64,000 nt of DNA from Alkalimonas amylolytica (GTDB lineage: Bacteria > Pseudomonadota > Gammaproteobacteria > Enterobacterales > Alteromonadaceae): positions 227,747 through 291,746 of the forward strand of contig NZ_FNRM01000001.1 of assembly GCF_900107845.1 (NCBI RefSeq), read 5' to 3'. The notes below the pieces were generated by a model. The model did not search any database. It saw only the letters and a program-made list of their open reading frames with translations, and had not been told where the DNA came from. The position numbers and the translations under genes are program-made. Positions within the stretch are counted from its first letter, which is position 1. Every line of letters starts with the position of its first letter. Below are positions 29,405 to 39,642 of the stretch, piece by piece.

Positions 29405-30148
29405 TCAGTTCCAGTATTGTTCAACCGTGATATGGCCGGGCGAGCTGCGCAGGTTTTTGCGCAGGCCTAAGATTTCAAGCTCAGCCCGTACCGCTTTAAT
29501 CATCTCCGGGTTGCCGCACAGCATCACCTGACTGTCGAGATCGAACTGAGCGCCAGCGGCCTGTTGCAACTGCCGGTTTTGAATCAGCTGCGGCAAGCGC
29601 GCTTGCAGCGCCTCGGGATGCGACTCACGGGTCACCACCGGCTGATAATGGAATTGCCCGGGGTAACGCTGCTGCCAGCTGGCGATACGATCGCGGTACA
29701 CCAGGTCTTGCACCTGCCGCACGCCATGCACCAGCACGATGCGCTTAAAGCGCTGCCAGGGCTCATCCGTGGCCAGCATCGATAAATAAGGCCCAATGCC
29801 GGTACCGGTAGCCATCAGCCAGAGCGTCTCGCCTGCAGGCAGTTCATCCAGGGTGAAAAAGCCGGTCGCTGGCTGGCTGACCCAAAGCCGATCACCGGCT
29901 TGTAAGGCGTGCAGCCGCGGCGACACTTTGCCGTCGGCGACGGGGGTGAGTAAAAAATCCAGCCGGGTATCACCAGGGGCATTCACCAGCGAGTAGGCAC
30001 GCTGCAGCCGGCCTTGTGCTGTTTCAACCGCTAAGCGGACAAACTGGCCGGCGATAAAATCAAAACCAGGCAATTCCACCCGCAAACTGCATAAATGTGG
30101 ATGCCAGGCGAAATTTTCTGCAACTGCTGCCTCTAACCATTGTGCCAT
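29405..30148 (-). CDS. fpr: Ferredoxin/flavodoxin-NADP+ reductase
   Basis: This 247-residue FAD enzyme passes electrons between NADPH and ferredoxin or flavodoxin. The FAD-binding RxYS motif appears as RAYSLVNAPGD. NADP-binding GTGIGPYLSML and CGNPEMI follow, and the C-terminus VEQYWN is typical of bacterial Fpr. Two ATGs are adjacent; AGGAGG sits 5 bases before the second (30148), which I prefer. The gene is divergent from the prenyltransferase-frd operon. Confidence 0.93.
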   Translation of the reverse strand: MAQWLEAAVAENFAWHPHLCSLRVELPGFDFIAGQFVRLAVETAQGRLQRAYSLVNAPGDTRLDFLLTPVADGKVSPRLHALQAGDRLWVSQPATGFFTLDELPAGETLWLMATGTGIGPYLSMLATDEPWQRFKRIVLVHGVRQVQDLVYRDRIASWQQRYPGQFHYQPVVTRESHPEALQARLPQLIQNRQLQQAAGAQFDLDSQVMLCGNPEMIKAVRAELEILGLRKNLRSSPGHITVEQYWN

Positions 30149-30267
30149 CATGGCCTCCTGTGCTTTATAAACCCAGCCTAAAATACCCGACTAAAATAGT
30201 CAACTACTCAACCAGTTTCATCCATTCTTATTTAGAAACAATATTTTGCAAAAGAGCCAGCCTTTTA

Positions 30268-30307
30268 TTGGGCTGGATCAAGAGCGGTCACGATTCGTTG
30301 CTATACT
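30268..30307 (+). promoter_or_regulatory. Possible FNR-dependent promoter of the prenyltransferase-frd operon
   Basis: TTGGG-CTGG-ATCAA at 30268-30281 matches 8 of 10 bases of the FNR consensus TTGAT-N4-ATCAA, with the second half-site perfect. A -10-like TATACT lies at 30302-30307. A start near 30314-30316 would place the site centre at about -41.5, the class II activator position. The left half-site is weak, and the site overlaps a CCAGCC/GGCTGG dyad, so chance is possible. Confidence 0.45.
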
Positions 30308-30334
30308 CTAGCAGAATCATGCCAGGAGGGATCC

Positions 30335-31252
30335 GTGCTTAAAATTTTGTTTGGTGTTGCCCGCTTACCGTTTTTAACCTTAACCGTACTCTGCATCGCG
30401 CTGGCAGCGACCGGCAGTTGGTATCAGCAAGGCAGCCTGTCCATCGGCTTACTGCTGTTGGTCCTGCTGATGGCGCTGGCGGCGCATATCAGCGTCAATG
30501 CCTTTAACGAATACTTTGATTTTCGCTCCGGCTTGGATTTTCTAACCCGGCGTACCCCTTTTAGTGGCGGCAGTGGCACCCTGGTGGCGGCGCCAGAGCA
30601 AGCCCAGCTGGCACTCTGGCTAGCCATTGGCAGTTTGCTGCTGGTCAGTGCCATTGGCCTTGCACTTAGTGCGCTGGTCGACTGGCGCTTGCTGCTGCTA
30701 GGCCTGCCTGGGATTCTGCTGATTTACAGCTACACCGATTACATCAACAAATCGCCGCTGCTCTGCCTGTTGGCACCCGGGGTTGGCTTTGGCGCTTTGA
30801 TGACGCTCGGCGCTTATTGGGTGCTGGCCGGTCAGCCCGATGCACTGGCGCTGAGTTTATCGGTCTTGCTGGCACTGCTGATCAGCAACCTGTTGCTGCT
30901 GAATCAATTTCCGGATATCGAAGCCGACCGTCAGGTGGGCCGCCGTCACCTGCCGATTGTGCTGGGCCCGGCTAAAGCGGCCTGGGTGTTCAGTGCCTTG
31001 CTGCTGGCCTGTTATCTGCTGCTGGGGGTGTCCGTCTGGCAAAACTGGCTGCCCACAGCTGCCTTGCTGGGTGTGCTGACATTACCACTGGCAGCGCATG
31101 TCGCCTGGTCGCTGCATCAACAAAGCCGAAGCCATACCAGGGGCCCGGACCAACTAACCGCGCTGCTTGGCAAAAATGTGCTGTTAACCCATGCTTTGCC
31201 CGCCCTGGTGTTGCTGGGCCTGGTACTGGCGAAACTGCAAGGAGCAGCCTGA
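30335..31252 (+). CDS. UbiA-family prenyltransferase
   Basis: This 305-residue polytopic membrane protein has eight or nine hydrophobic segments. It carries the two aspartate motifs of UbiA-type prenyltransferases: N58-E-Y-x-D62 with D68 (NAFNEYFDFRSGLD), and NQFPDIEADRQVGRRHLP near residue 190. It starts with GTG 30335 after a GGAGG-type site (AGGAGG ending 6 bases before). Its stop overlaps the frdA start (TGATG), so it is the first gene of a five-gene operon with fumarate reductase. The family attaches isoprenoid chains to aromatic rings. A MenA-like role in menaquinone supply is inferred from context. Confidence 0.85.
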   Translation: MLKILFGVARLPFLTLTVLCIALAATGSWYQQGSLSIGLLLLVLLMALAAHISVNAFNEYFDFRSGLDFLTRRTPFSGGSGTLVAAPEQAQLALWLAIGSLLLVSAIGLALSALVDWRLLLLGLPGILLIYSYTDYINKSPLLCLLAPGVGFGALMTLGAYWVLAGQPDALALSLSVLLALLISNLLLLNQFPDIEADRQVGRRHLPIVLGPAKAAWVFSALLLACYLLLGVSVWQNWLPTAALLGVLTLPLAAHVAWSLHQQSRSHTRGPDQLTALLGKNVLLTHALPALVLLGLVLAKLQGAA

Positions 31253-33054
31253 TGCATGACGCTGTCAAAACACTCAGCACCGATGTGCTGGTAGTCGGTG
31301 GCGGTGGTGCTGGCCTGCGCAGTGCCATAGCCGCCACTGAAGCAAACCCAAAGCTGAAGGTTACCCTGCTGTCCAAGGTGTACCCAATGCGCTCGCACAC
31401 CGTAGCTGCCGAAGGTGGCGCTGCCGCCGTGACCATGGCGCACGACAGCCTGCAGGCCCACTTTGACGATACGGTGGCTGGCAGCGACTGGCTGGCCGAG
31501 CAAGGGGTGGTGGATTACTTTGTCAAACACGCCTTTGATGAATTGGTGCAGCTGGAGCACTGGGGCTGCCCCTGGAGCCGGCAACAAAGCGGTGAAGTGC
31601 AGGTACGGCGCTTTGGTGGCATGAAAACCGAGCGTACCTGGTTTGCTGCCGATAAAACCGGTTTCCATATTCTGCATACACTGTTTCAAACCTCGCTGAA
31701 GTACCCACAGATTAGCCGGCTGGATGAATACTTTGTGCTGGATTTGCTGGTGCATGACCGGCACTGCTATGGCGTAGTAGCCATTGAGATTGCCAGTGGC
31801 GAGCTGGTCCAGATTAAAGCCGCCAGCGTGATTCTGGCGACCGGCGGTGCTGGCCGGGTCTATCAGTTTAATACCAATGGTGGCATTGTCACCGGCGATG
31901 GCATGGCGCTGGCCTATCGCCATGGTGTGGCACTGCGGGATATGGAGTTTGTGCAGTACCATCCCACCGGTTTGCCTGGCTCTGGCATCCTGATCACCGA
32001 AGCCTGCCGCGGTGAAGGCGGTATTTTGCTGAATAAAGATGGCTACCGCTATCTGCAGGATTATGGCCTGGGCCCGGAAACCCCGCCTGGCCAACCGCAG
32101 AACAAAACCATGGAGCTGGGGCCACGCGATAAACTATCCCAGGCATTTTGGCACGAGCAACAACAAGGCCGCACCATCCAACATCCACAAGGTGAAGTGG
32201 TGCATTTGGATCTGCGTCATCTGGGCCAGCGCTTCCTGCTGGAGCGGCTGCCTTTTATCTGCGAGCTGGCTAAAGCCTACGTCAATGTCGATCCGGTCAA
32301 AAGCCCAATCCCCATTCGCCCAGCGGTGCATTACACCATGGGTGGTATTTTAACCGATACCAACTGCGCCACCAGCATTGCAGGCCTGTATGCGGTGGGC
32401 GAATGCGCCTCGGTTGGCCTGCATGGTGCCAACCGGCTGGGCTCCAACTCTCTAACCGAACTGCTGGTGTTTGGCAAGGTAGCAGGGCGTGAAGCCGCGC
32501 GTGTTGCCAGTGAGTCGCATCCGGCTGCTACCGAAGCCTTGCTCAGCAGCCTGACCGAACAGGCGCTTACCCCATTGAAAAGACTACACAACAGCAATGG
32601 CACCGAGCGCTGGCACGAGCTGCGCCAACAGTTGGCTGAAAGCATGGAGCAGGGCTGCGGCATTTATCGCAGCGAAGCGGGCCTGCAACAAACACTCAGC
32701 ACCCTTAACCAACTGAAACAAAGCTATCAGCAACTGCGCCTTGGCGATACCGGCAAAGCCTTTAATACCGAACTGTTGCATGCACTGGAACTTGGTTTTG
32801 GGCTGGATGTGGCCGAAGCCATGTGCCAGGCAGCACTTGAGCGAAAAGAATCGCGCGGTGCCCATCAGCGTCAGGAGCCAGGACTTACCAAGCGCAACGA
32901 TGAGGATTTTTTGCGCCATAGTCTGGCTTTTTATCAAACGGGATCCGCAGCCCGGATTGAATGGCAGGCGGTGGATACCAGTTTGTCGCCACCAGCTGAG
33001 CGCCGCTATGGTGGCCAACAACAACCTGACAACCCGCCAAAGGAGAGCTGCTAA
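31252..33054 (+). CDS. frdA: Fumarate reductase flavoprotein subunit
   Basis: This 600-residue FAD subunit reduces fumarate to succinate in anaerobic respiration. FAD motif [12 protein letters not shown] lies near residue 15. [10 protein letters not shown] holds the histidine that covalently links FAD. The active-site segments [21 protein letters not shown] and HYTMGGI follow, and then [13 protein letters not shown]. The length matches E. coli FrdA (602). It overlaps the prenyltransferase by one base and frdB by one base. It differs from SdhA mainly by gene context: four-gene order A-B-C-D with two small anchors. Confidence 0.94.
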   Translation: MHDAVKTLSTDVLVVGGGGAGLRSAIAATEANPKLKVTLLSKVYPMRSHTVAAEGGAAAVTMAHDSLQAHFDDTVAGSDWLAEQGVVDYFVKHAFDELVQLEHWGCPWSRQQSGEVQVRRFGGMKTERTWFAADKTGFHILHTLFQTSLKYPQISRLDEYFVLDLLVHDRHCYGVVAIEIASGELVQIKAASVILATGGAGRVYQFNTNGGIVTGDGMALAYRHGVALRDMEFVQYHPTGLPGSGILITEACRGEGGILLNKDGYRYLQDYGLGPETPPGQPQNKTMELGPRDKLSQAFWHEQQQGRTIQHPQGEVVHLDLRHLGQRFLLERLPFICELAKAYVNVDPVKSPIPIRPAVHYTMGGILTDTNCATSIAGLYAVGECASVGLHGANRLGSNSLTELLVFGKVAGREAARVASESHPAATEALLSSLTEQALTPLKRLHNSNGTERWHELRQQLAESMEQGCGIYRSEAGLQQTLSTLNQLKQSYQQLRLGDTGKAFNTELLHALELGFGLDVAEAMCQAALERKESRGAHQRQEPGLTKRNDEDFLRHSLAFYQTGSAARIEWQAVDTSLSPPAERRYGGQQQPDNPPKESC

Positions 33055-33806
33055 TGCCAACCCTAGAGATGCGATTGCAACGCTACCGGCCAGAGCAAGA
33101 CAGCGCACCGCACTGGCAAGACTTTCGCGTTGAGTACGACGACAGCACTTCGGTGCTGGATGCGCTGGAGCAAATCAAGGCCGAGCAGGACAGCAGCTTA
33201 AGCTACCGCTGGTCGTGCCGGATGGCGATTTGTGGCTCCTGCGGTATCATGGTCAATGGCGTGCCCAAGCTGGGCTGCAAAACCTTTTTGCGCGATTACC
33301 CCAAGGGCCTGCAACTGGCACCCCTGGGTAATTTTCCGGTAGAAAAAGATCTGATCGTGGACATGTCGCGCTTTTTGGAACATTTAACCGCCATAAAGCC
33401 TTATCTGATTGCCGAGGCCGCACCACAAGGCCAACCCCACCGTCAAACCCCTGCCCAGCTGGCGCGCTACAAGCAGTTTTCCAACTGCATCAACTGTGGC
33501 CTTTGTTACGCTGCCTGCCCACAGTTTGGCTTAAAACCGGACTTTTTAGGCCCGGCGGCTATTGCGCTGGCGCATCGTTACAATCTGGACAGCCGCGATA
33601 GCGGCAAGGCTGAGCGCATGGCACAGTTAAACAGCGATAATGGCGTCTGGGGCTGTACTTTTGTTGGCTACTGCTCGACCGTCTGCCCTAAGGGGGTGGA
33701 TCCTGCTGCGGCCGTCAATCAGGGTAAGATAGCATCGACGCTGGATGGGGTGATCCAGTGGTTTAAGCCCGCCAAGGAGCCTCGCAACAAGGAGCAAAGC
33801 AAATGA
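33054..33806 (+). CDS. frdB: Fumarate reductase iron-sulfur subunit
   Basis: This 250-residue electron-transfer subunit has an N-terminal 2Fe-2S domain with [15 protein letters not shown]. The C-terminal ferredoxin-like domain binds the 4Fe-4S and 3Fe-4S clusters ([14 protein letters not shown] and [14 protein letters not shown]). It passes electrons from quinol to FrdA. The ATG shares its A with the frdA stop (TAATG), and the 3' end overlaps frdC by 4 bases. Confidence 0.95.
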   Translation: MPTLEMRLQRYRPEQDSAPHWQDFRVEYDDSTSVLDALEQIKAEQDSSLSYRWSCRMAICGSCGIMVNGVPKLGCKTFLRDYPKGLQLAPLGNFPVEKDLIVDMSRFLEHLTAIKPYLIAEAAPQGQPHRQTPAQLARYKQFSNCINCGLCYAACPQFGLKPDFLGPAAIALAHRYNLDSRDSGKAERMAQLNSDNGVWGCTFVGYCSTVCPKGVDPAAAVNQGKIASTLDGVIQWFKPAKEPRNKEQSK

Positions 33807-34204
33807 GCCGAAAACCCTATCAGCCGCCGATGCCAGCCAGCTGGTGGCTGAAGCATCCGGCCTACCGCTTTTACATGCTGCGCGAAGCCACCGTAGTGCC
33901 ACTGCTGTTCTTTGTCGCCAGTCTGCTGTATGGCCTCTATGCCTTAGGCCAGGGCGAAGCGAGCTGGCTGCACTACCTGGCTTGGTTACAACAACCCTGG
34001 GTCATCGCACTAAATAGCCTGGCGCTTGTGGCCAGCTTGTTTCATGCCTGGACTTTCTTTGCGCTCTTTCCACAAGTGATGCCGCTGCGCTTTGGCAGTC
34101 GTACCCTCCCCGCCTGGCTGATGGTCAGTGCCCAGTGGGCCGGGGTGTTGCTGGTTATTCTGGCGCTGTGGTGGCTGTTAGGAGGTGTGGATGCGCACCA
34201 ATAA
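33803..34204 (+). CDS. frdC: Fumarate reductase membrane anchor subunit C
   Basis: This 133-residue protein has three membrane helices and the FrdC start [32 protein letters not shown]-like pattern (first residues as seen). It anchors FrdAB in the inner membrane and helps form the quinol site. It overlaps frdB by 4 bases and frdD by 14. E. coli FrdC is 131 residues. Confidence 0.93.
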   Translation: MSRKPYQPPMPASWWLKHPAYRFYMLREATVVPLLFFVASLLYGLYALGQGEASWLHYLAWLQQPWVIALNSLALVASLFHAWTFFALFPQVMPLRFGSRTLPAWLMVSAQWAGVLLVILALWWLLGGVDAHQ

Positions 34205-34589
34205 GCAAGACACCCCTCAAACAACCCCACGCCGCTCGGATGAACCCATCTGGTGGTCACTGTTCAGTGCCGGCGGTGTTTGCGTGGCCATGCTGGTCCC
34301 GGCCATCGCTTTGCTGGTGTTGCTCGGCATCCCGCTTGGGTTAGTAAGCGCCGAGCAGCTCAACTATCAGCGCTTGCAGGCGCTGGTGTTTCATCCGCTG
34401 GGGCTGGGGGTGGTGCTAGGGGCTATGGTGCTGCCACTGTTTCATGCCATGCACCGCATTCACCACGGCTTGCACGATCTGAAACTGGCCCATGGCCGCC
34501 TGGCGAAATGGCTGTGTTATGGCAGTGCTGTACTGCTCAGCAGCTTAGCACTCTGGCTTTGGCTTACTGTAAGCATGGCCAGCGGTTAG
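34191..34589 (+). CDS. frdD: Fumarate reductase membrane anchor subunit D
   Basis: This 132-residue protein has three membrane helices. The FrdD-like features are RSDEPIWWSLFSAGGV near the N-terminus and a HAMHRIHHGLHDL segment between helices. The start is the ATG at 34191, with AGGAGG 5 bases upstream; a GTG 6 bases earlier lies inside that site. It ends the operon, and its stop overlaps a convergent gene by 4 bases. It completes the quinol:fumarate reductase complex. Confidence 0.92.
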   Translation: MRTNKQDTPQTTPRRSDEPIWWSLFSAGGVCVAMLVPAIALLVLLGIPLGLVSAEQLNYQRLQALVFHPLGLGVVLGAMVLPLFHAMHRIHHGLHDLKLAHGRLAKWLCYGSAVLLSSLALWLWLTVSMASG

Positions 34590-35530
34590 TTGCACTGGTG
34601 TATCTGATGAAGCAAATCGATCCATTCTTTGACGGCGGCTGGCATTTCAATCTCAATACGGTCGGCTTGCCCCAGCTGACTGCGATGGAAGCGCCACTCT
34701 CTTTGTAAATCATCCAGCTGCTCTGCCACTTGTTGCTGTTCCTCCACCGTCAACTCCACATCTGCCAACATAAAGAGTGGGTTACCTTGGCGAACAATCT
34801 CCAGCACGGGCGCCACCCAAACATCAAACTCCATCAGCGCACGAATAGTGACCAGCAACTGCCTTTTATCACTTTCAAAAGACTCTGGTAAGATGCCATC
34901 TTCATTCTGGTAACGCTCAAGTTCTGCCTGATAGGTAAGGGCCTGGAAAGCAAACATCATCGGCACATTATGCAGTGCCGCCTGATAGAGCCAGAAACGG
35001 GCTTTGGCGTATTCAGGTACCGGTATGTCCGAACCATCGTGCTCAGCAAAGTCTGGCCAAAGCATTGGAAAGGCATAATAAACCCCCAAGGCCCGCATAG
35101 CCAAAACATCCCCAGCCTGAGCTGCCAACTCAATTGCCGACAGATCCTGATGCTGGTAATGCTCATCCGTCCAGTTGAAAAAAAGCAATTCATTGCGAGC
35201 CCAGTCATCAGCCAGAGGCCGGGACGGATGCTCTTCGAGCAACGCATAAGGTGGGCATTCCGTGGTAGCGATGGCAGCGGGTGCATCATCAGAGGACTTC
35301 GCATCAGTTGCCGTAACCTCCGCGACGACGATAGCGCCCTCTTGCTTGGCATCAAGGTTATCAGAGGTAAACGGCTTTGCTTCATCCTCAGTAAAAATGA
35401 ACGGCTCAGCCAATTGGGGTTCGGCAGACAGCTCTGATAACTCAAACCAGACAGGGCTTGGCTCTGGCTGACGTACCCACCAGGCCAGCAACGCCAGCAC
35501 CAGAGCCATCAACAATACCAGCCATTTCAT
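34586..35530 (-). CDS. Unknown anchored or secreted helical protein
   Basis: This 314-residue protein starts with a hydrophobic segment (residues ~2-18, MKWLVLLMALVLALLAWWV) that acts as signal or anchor. An acidic, Ala/Asp-rich linker to about residue 90 follows. The C-terminal two thirds is alpha-helical and contains AIELAAQAGDVLAMRALGVYYAF and AKARFWLYQAALHNVPMM. These resemble Sel1/tetratricopeptide-like repeats. It starts 34 bases after panP and may be cotranscribed. The function is unknown. Confidence 0.7.
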   Translation of the reverse strand: MKWLVLLMALVLALLAWWVRQPEPSPVWFELSELSAEPQLAEPFIFTEDEAKPFTSDNLDAKQEGAIVVAEVTATDAKSSDDAPAAIATTECPPYALLEEHPSRPLADDWARNELLFFNWTDEHYQHQDLSAIELAAQAGDVLAMRALGVYYAFPMLWPDFAEHDGSDIPVPEYAKARFWLYQAALHNVPMMFAFQALTYQAELERYQNEDGILPESFESDKRQLLVTIRALMEFDVWVAPVLEIVRQGNPLFMLADVELTVEEQQQVAEQLDDLQREWRFHRSQLGQADRIEIEMPAAVKEWIDLLHQIHQCN

Positions 35531-35564
35531 CCAGGCCTCCTTACCCGTTCCAATTGATGCCAGC

Positions 35565-37262
35565 TCAGGCGGCCAGCTCTTTCACCCACTGCATCAGTTT
35601 GGGGTACACCTGGCGGCTTTGCCGGGCAATCTCGGTTTGCTCCTGCAAAATATCGTGCAAAATATCCTGGGTGGTCAGCGGGTTGGCCAGCACCACCCGA
35701 AACACGATCATTTCCTGGCGTTGGTACTGCTCGGGCGTTAAGCGGGTCCGGGACACAAACGACTTGCCCTGTTCACGTTGCCGTTTCTGGATAAACTTGG
35801 TCAGACTGTTCAGCAGCTCGTTGATTTTCTCGCGCTGCTCCGGGCTGGCTTTATGCAAAGCCACTTGCACTTCGGCCGGCACATAACGGTAGGTCAGCAA
35901 ACACAGCTCCGGCTCGGTGATCAGCTCAAAGTCGCTATGTGCTTTTACTAAACCAGCAAAGTAACGGGCTTTTTCCAGGCTGCGGTTGATCAAAATCTCA
36001 TAGCCATCCCGGCCAATGACCTGCAGACAGGCATGCACCAGCATCGCCATGCCAGGGCGGGAGCCTTCCAGCGTCTGACTGCCCAAATCTTTTGAGCCTT
36101 TCCGTAAAATGTACTCAGCGTGGTGCTCGATGGCGTGGGCACTGGAGGGATCTTTAAACACCACCATGCCGGCGCCCATCGGCACATACATCTGTTTGTG
36201 GGCATCGATGGTAACGGAATCGGCCCGTTCAATACCGCTTAGTAAGTGTCGGTATTTTTCCGACAACAAGGTTGCTCCCCCCCAGGCCGCATCGACATGG
36301 AAACAGCATTGCAGCTCTTGCGCCAAATCAGCCAGCTGATGCAAAGGATCGATGTTGCCCGTCTCGGTAGTGCCAGCCACGCCAATCACCGCCAACACGC
36401 GGATATTTTTCGCCTGCAACTCAGCACAGATACGGCGCATCTCAGCCATATCAACCTTATTGTTGCCATCGGTTTTCACGGCAATTAAATCATCGCGGCC
36501 AAGGCCCAGCACATCGGTCGCCTTGCCTAGCGAGTAGTGGCCTCGCTCAGACACCAGCACCGCCAGGCCATCGTAGCCATAGTGCTTCATCGCGCGGAAC
36601 AAACCTTCACGGGCGATGCCACGAAAATCACCATCTGGCCCCAATAAGCGGTTACGTGCTATCCAAAGCGCGCTGATGTTGGCGATGGTGCCACCCGAAC
36701 AAAAAGCACCCAGCGCATGATTGGCACTGTGCATCCACTTGGTGTAAAAACCGGCATCCTGCTGATACACCAGATGGTGCATCATACCCAGCACCTGGCG
36801 CTCCAGCGGAGTAAAGGCTTTGGAGGTTTCGATTTTGACCAGGTTCTGATTCAGCCCCACCATCATTTTCGACAGTGGCAGCACAAAGTACGGCAAGGCC
36901 GAGGTCATATGGCCAATAAAACTGGGCGAAGCGGTATGCACCGAGTGCGCCACCAGCTTTTCCATCATGGCATCGGCGTAATCGGAGACAAATTGTGGTG
37001 CCAGCGGGATCTGAAAGTCCTGAAAATCACGCTCGATTTGCCACAGCGGTTTTTCCACCGCCACGATGCTTTCGCGCAGGAATCCGGCCAGATTCTGCGA
37101 AATGTTCTGCTCAATTTTGCTGAGCGTGGAATCCGGCGCTTCCGGCACGGTAAAAATCCGCCAGAGTGCTTCTTCCGATGCTGTCGCCTGCCGTTTACTC
37201 ACATCTATCCTGCTCGTTGACTCCGACTCTTTGGCCGGTATGGGTGCCACAAAAAAGGGCAT
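35565..37262 (-). CDS. panP: PLP-dependent aspartate 1-decarboxylase PanP
   Basis: This 565-residue group II PLP decarboxylase matches the family proposed to replace the pyruvoyl enzyme PanD in Vibrio and related bacteria. It would make beta-alanine from aspartate. PLP-binding HVDAAWGG lies at residues 322-329 and the Schiff-base lysine K356 in TIDAHKQMYVPMGAG. The diagnostic N-terminal part VAHSVHTASPSFIGHMTSAL is at ~105-122. With panB and panC here and no panD, it is the likely supplier. The N-terminal ~25 residues are poorly conserved and the ribosome site is weak, so the start is less certain. A glutamate decarboxylase is the alternative reading. Confidence 0.88.
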   Translation of the reverse strand: MPFFVAPIPAKESESTSRIDVSKRQATASEEALWRIFTVPEAPDSTLSKIEQNISQNLAGFLRESIVAVEKPLWQIERDFQDFQIPLAPQFVSDYADAMMEKLVAHSVHTASPSFIGHMTSALPYFVLPLSKMMVGLNQNLVKIETSKAFTPLERQVLGMMHHLVYQQDAGFYTKWMHSANHALGAFCSGGTIANISALWIARNRLLGPDGDFRGIAREGLFRAMKHYGYDGLAVLVSERGHYSLGKATDVLGLGRDDLIAVKTDGNNKVDMAEMRRICAELQAKNIRVLAVIGVAGTTETGNIDPLHQLADLAQELQCCFHVDAAWGGATLLSEKYRHLLSGIERADSVTIDAHKQMYVPMGAGMVVFKDPSSAHAIEHHAEYILRKGSKDLGSQTLEGSRPGMAMLVHACLQVIGRDGYEILINRSLEKARYFAGLVKAHSDFELITEPELCLLTYRYVPAEVQVALHKASPEQREKINELLNSLTKFIQKRQREQGKSFVSRTRLTPEQYQRQEMIVFRVVLANPLTTQDILHDILQEQTEIARQSRQVYPKLMQWVKELAA

Positions 37263-37301
37263 TCACTTTACTGCATGCCTTGCCAAAAGTCTGCAAAAAA
37301 A

Positions 37302-38090
37302 CTAGCTTCGTAAACCAATGCCTTTGTTGATTAAGACCATCGCATAACTAAACAGTAGCACAATCAACAGCAGCAAGAGGCCAAAGGCCAGCCACAGACT
37401 GACATCACTGATGCCTAAAAAACCGAAGCGAAAGGCATTGACCATGTACACCACAGGATTGAGCGCCGCCACCTGCTGCCAGAAACCAGGCAGCAATTGC
37501 AACGAGTAAAACACCCCGCCCAGATAGGTCAGTGGCGTCAGTACAAAGGTTGGGATAATGCTGATATCGTCAAAGGTTTTGGCGTAAACCGCATTAATCA
37601 GACCGCCCAGAGCAAACACCATGGAGGTCAGCAACACCGTCAGCACGATGATACCGATGTTGTGCAACTGCACACTGACAAAGAGCAAAGACACCAGGGT
37701 GACAATCAACCCAACCAGGATACCGCGCGCCATGCCGCCACCGATATAGCCCAACACAATGATGTAATTGGGCACCGGCGCGACCAGCAGCTCTTCAACA
37801 TTGCGCTGAAACTTGGCGCTGAAAAACGAGGAGGCGACATTGGCGTAGGAGCTGGTGATCACCGACATCATAATCAGGCCAGGTACTATAAACTCCATGT
37901 AACTGAAGCCCCCCATCTGACCGATGCGCGAGCCAATCAGGCTGCCAAAAATCACAAAGTACAGCGTCATGGTGATGGCCGGTGGTACCAGGGTTTGCAC
38001 CCAAATGCGCAGGAAACGGTTGGTTTCTTTTCTGAGAATGCTTTTTAGCGCGACCAGATAGTTGGCTTTGGAAAATGTCTGCTGACTCAT
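37302..38090 (-). CDS. yadH: ABC-2 type transporter permease (YadH-like)
   Basis: This 262-residue permease has six hydrophobic segments of the ABC-2 type, with FIVPGLIMMSVITSSYANVASSFF near the middle. It pairs with the ATPase encoded just upstream (4-base overlap). E. coli YadG/YadH form a homologous exporter of unknown substrate. The strong match in length (YadH 256) and gene order supports the assignment. Confidence 0.88.
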   Translation of the reverse strand: MSQQTFSKANYLVALKSILRKETNRFLRIWVQTLVPPAITMTLYFVIFGSLIGSRIGQMGGFSYMEFIVPGLIMMSVITSSYANVASSFFSAKFQRNVEELLVAPVPNYIIVLGYIGGGMARGILVGLIVTLVSLLFVSVQLHNIGIIVLTVLLTSMVFALGGLINAVYAKTFDDISIIPTFVLTPLTYLGGVFYSLQLLPGFWQQVAALNPVVYMVNAFRFGFLGISDVSLWLAFGLLLLLIVLLFSYAMVLINKGIGLRS

Positions 38091-39016
38091 GCGCTGTGCT
38101 CTCCCCGCCCTTGCTCGACCAATTTGACAAACAGCTCTTCCAGCCGGTTGGCTTTGTTGCGCATCGACAGTACCTTGACCTGTTGTTCGGTTAAGCGGCT
38201 AAAGATATCGTTTAAGCCGGCTGATTTTTCCACATCCACTTCCAGGCTGTGATCATCCAGTAGCCGGAACTGAAAGCCGTCCAGCTTCAATTCGGCCGGG
38301 TTGGTATCAACATCCAGCACAAAAGTTTCCTGACTTAACTTGCTAAGCAAGGCTTTGATGCTGGTGTTTTCAATGATCAGCCCCTGATCGATGATGGCGA
38401 TGTTGCGGCACAGCATCTCGGCTTCTTCCAGATAATGGGTGGTCAGGATTATGGTAACGCCCTGCTGGTTGATACGACGTAGAAACTCCCACATCGAGCG
38501 GCGCAGCTCAATATCCACCCCGGCGGTCGGCTCATCCAGGATCAGCAATTTGGGTTCATGCATCAAAGCCCGGGCAATCATCAGCCGGCGCTTCATGCCG
38601 CCGGACAGCTCGCGGGCCCGGCTGTTACGTTTATCCCAAAGGCCCAACTGGCTCAGGTATTTCTCTGCCCGCTGCAAAGCCAGCTTTTTCGGCACCCCAT
38701 AGTAACCGGCCTGATGCACCACAATTTGCAGTACGGTTTCAAACTGATTGAAATTAAACTCCTGCGGCACCAACCCGAGTTGGCTTTTTGCCAGCTCCAG
38801 TTCCTGGTCAATATTGTGGCCAAACACCTCGACGGTACCGCCGGTTTTATTCACCAGAGAAGTAATGACGCCTATGGTGGTGCTTTTACCGGCACCGTTT
38901 GGCCCGAGTAAGGCAAAAAAGTCACCCTGTTTGACTTCCAGATCGATGCCTTTGAGCGCTTCGACCTTGTTTTTGTAGGTCTTGCTCAGTTGCTTAATAT
39001 TCAGTGCCAGTGTCAA
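38087..39016 (-). CDS. yadG: ABC transporter ATP-binding protein (YadG-like)
   Basis: This 309-residue ABC ATPase has Walker [11 protein letters not shown] near residue 38, the LSGGMKRR signature, Walker [13 protein letters not shown] and an [11 protein letters not shown]-loop. I chose a TTG start at 39016, with GGGAG 7 bases upstream. It overlaps the ubiX stop (TTGA), and the length then matches E. coli YadG (308). It would power the YadH-like permease downstream. The substrate is unknown. Confidence 0.9.
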   Translation of the reverse strand: MTLALNIKQLSKTYKNKVEALKGIDLEVKQGDFFALLGPNGAGKSTTIGVITSLVNKTGGTVEVFGHNIDQELELAKSQLGLVPQEFNFNQFETVLQIVVHQAGYYGVPKKLALQRAEKYLSQLGLWDKRNSRARELSGGMKRRLMIARALMHEPKLLILDEPTAGVDIELRRSMWEFLRRINQQGVTIILTTHYLEEAEMLCRNIAIIDQGLIIENTSIKALLSKLSQETFVLDVDTNPAELKLDGFQFRLLDDHSLEVDVEKSAGLNDIFSRLTEQQVKVLSMRNKANRLEELFVKLVEQGRGEHSA

Positions 39017-39642
39017 TGCGTTTCTCCCTGATAACCCCAACGGGCCAACAGTTGTTGTTCCAACCCCAAATGATCCAGCATTCTGGCCACCATAAAATCC
39101 ACCAGATCGTCAATTGAGGTTGGGTTGTGATAAAAACCAGGTGCTGCAGGCATAATGGTCACGCCCAGCCGGGCCAACTTAAGCATATGCTCCAGATGAA
39201 TGGCATTGAGCGGGCTTTCCCGCGGCACCAGGATCAGCTGGCCACGCTCTTTGAGCACCACATCGGCCGCGCGCTCAATCAGATTCTCACTAGCGCCATT
39301 GGCAATAGCGGCCAGGGTACCGGTTGAGCAGGGGCACACCACCATCTGTTTGGGCGCGGCCGAGCCTGAGGCTACCGGTGAAAACCAGTCGTCTTTGCCA
39401 TAGACTTTCAGTAAATGGGGCGGACACTGCAACAATTCAACCAGTTGTGCCTGGCATTTCTCCGGTGCTGCCGACAGCTTGGTGCAATGCTCGGTCGCAA
39501 ACACCACCCGGGCGGCGCTGGAAATCAGTAAATGCACCGTCACCTGCTGCTTGAGTAAACACTGCAGTAAGCGCCAACCGTAAGGCGCACCGCTAGCGCC
39601 GGTGAAAGCCAGAGTGATTTGCTGTGCTGTTTTATCCGACAT
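39013..39642 (-). CDS. ubiX: Flavin prenyltransferase UbiX
   Basis: This 209-residue enzyme makes prenylated FMN, the cofactor used by UbiD-type decarboxylases in ubiquinone synthesis. The FMN-binding start [13 protein letters not shown] is clear. [27 protein letters not shown] and [32 protein letters not shown] are the other family blocks. It overlaps mpl by 11 bases and shares TTGA with yadG. Neighbourhood with mpl is common in gammaproteobacteria. Confidence 0.95.
   Translation of the reverse strand: MSDKTAQQITLAFTGASGAPYGWRLLQCLLKQQVTVHLLISSAARVVFATEHCTKLSAAPEKCQAQLVELLQCPPHLLKVYGKDDWFSPVASGSAAPKQMVVCPCSTGTLAAIANGASENLIERAADVVLKERGQLILVPRESPLNAIHLEHMLKLARLGVTIMPAAPGFYHNPTSIDDLVDFMVARMLDHLGLEQQLLARWGYQGETH

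Noticed and set aside
30257-30276. CCAGCC/GGCTGG hairpin as a terminator
   Set aside because: No plus-strand gene lies upstream, fpr points the other way, and there is no T-tract. It overlaps the FNR-like dyad.
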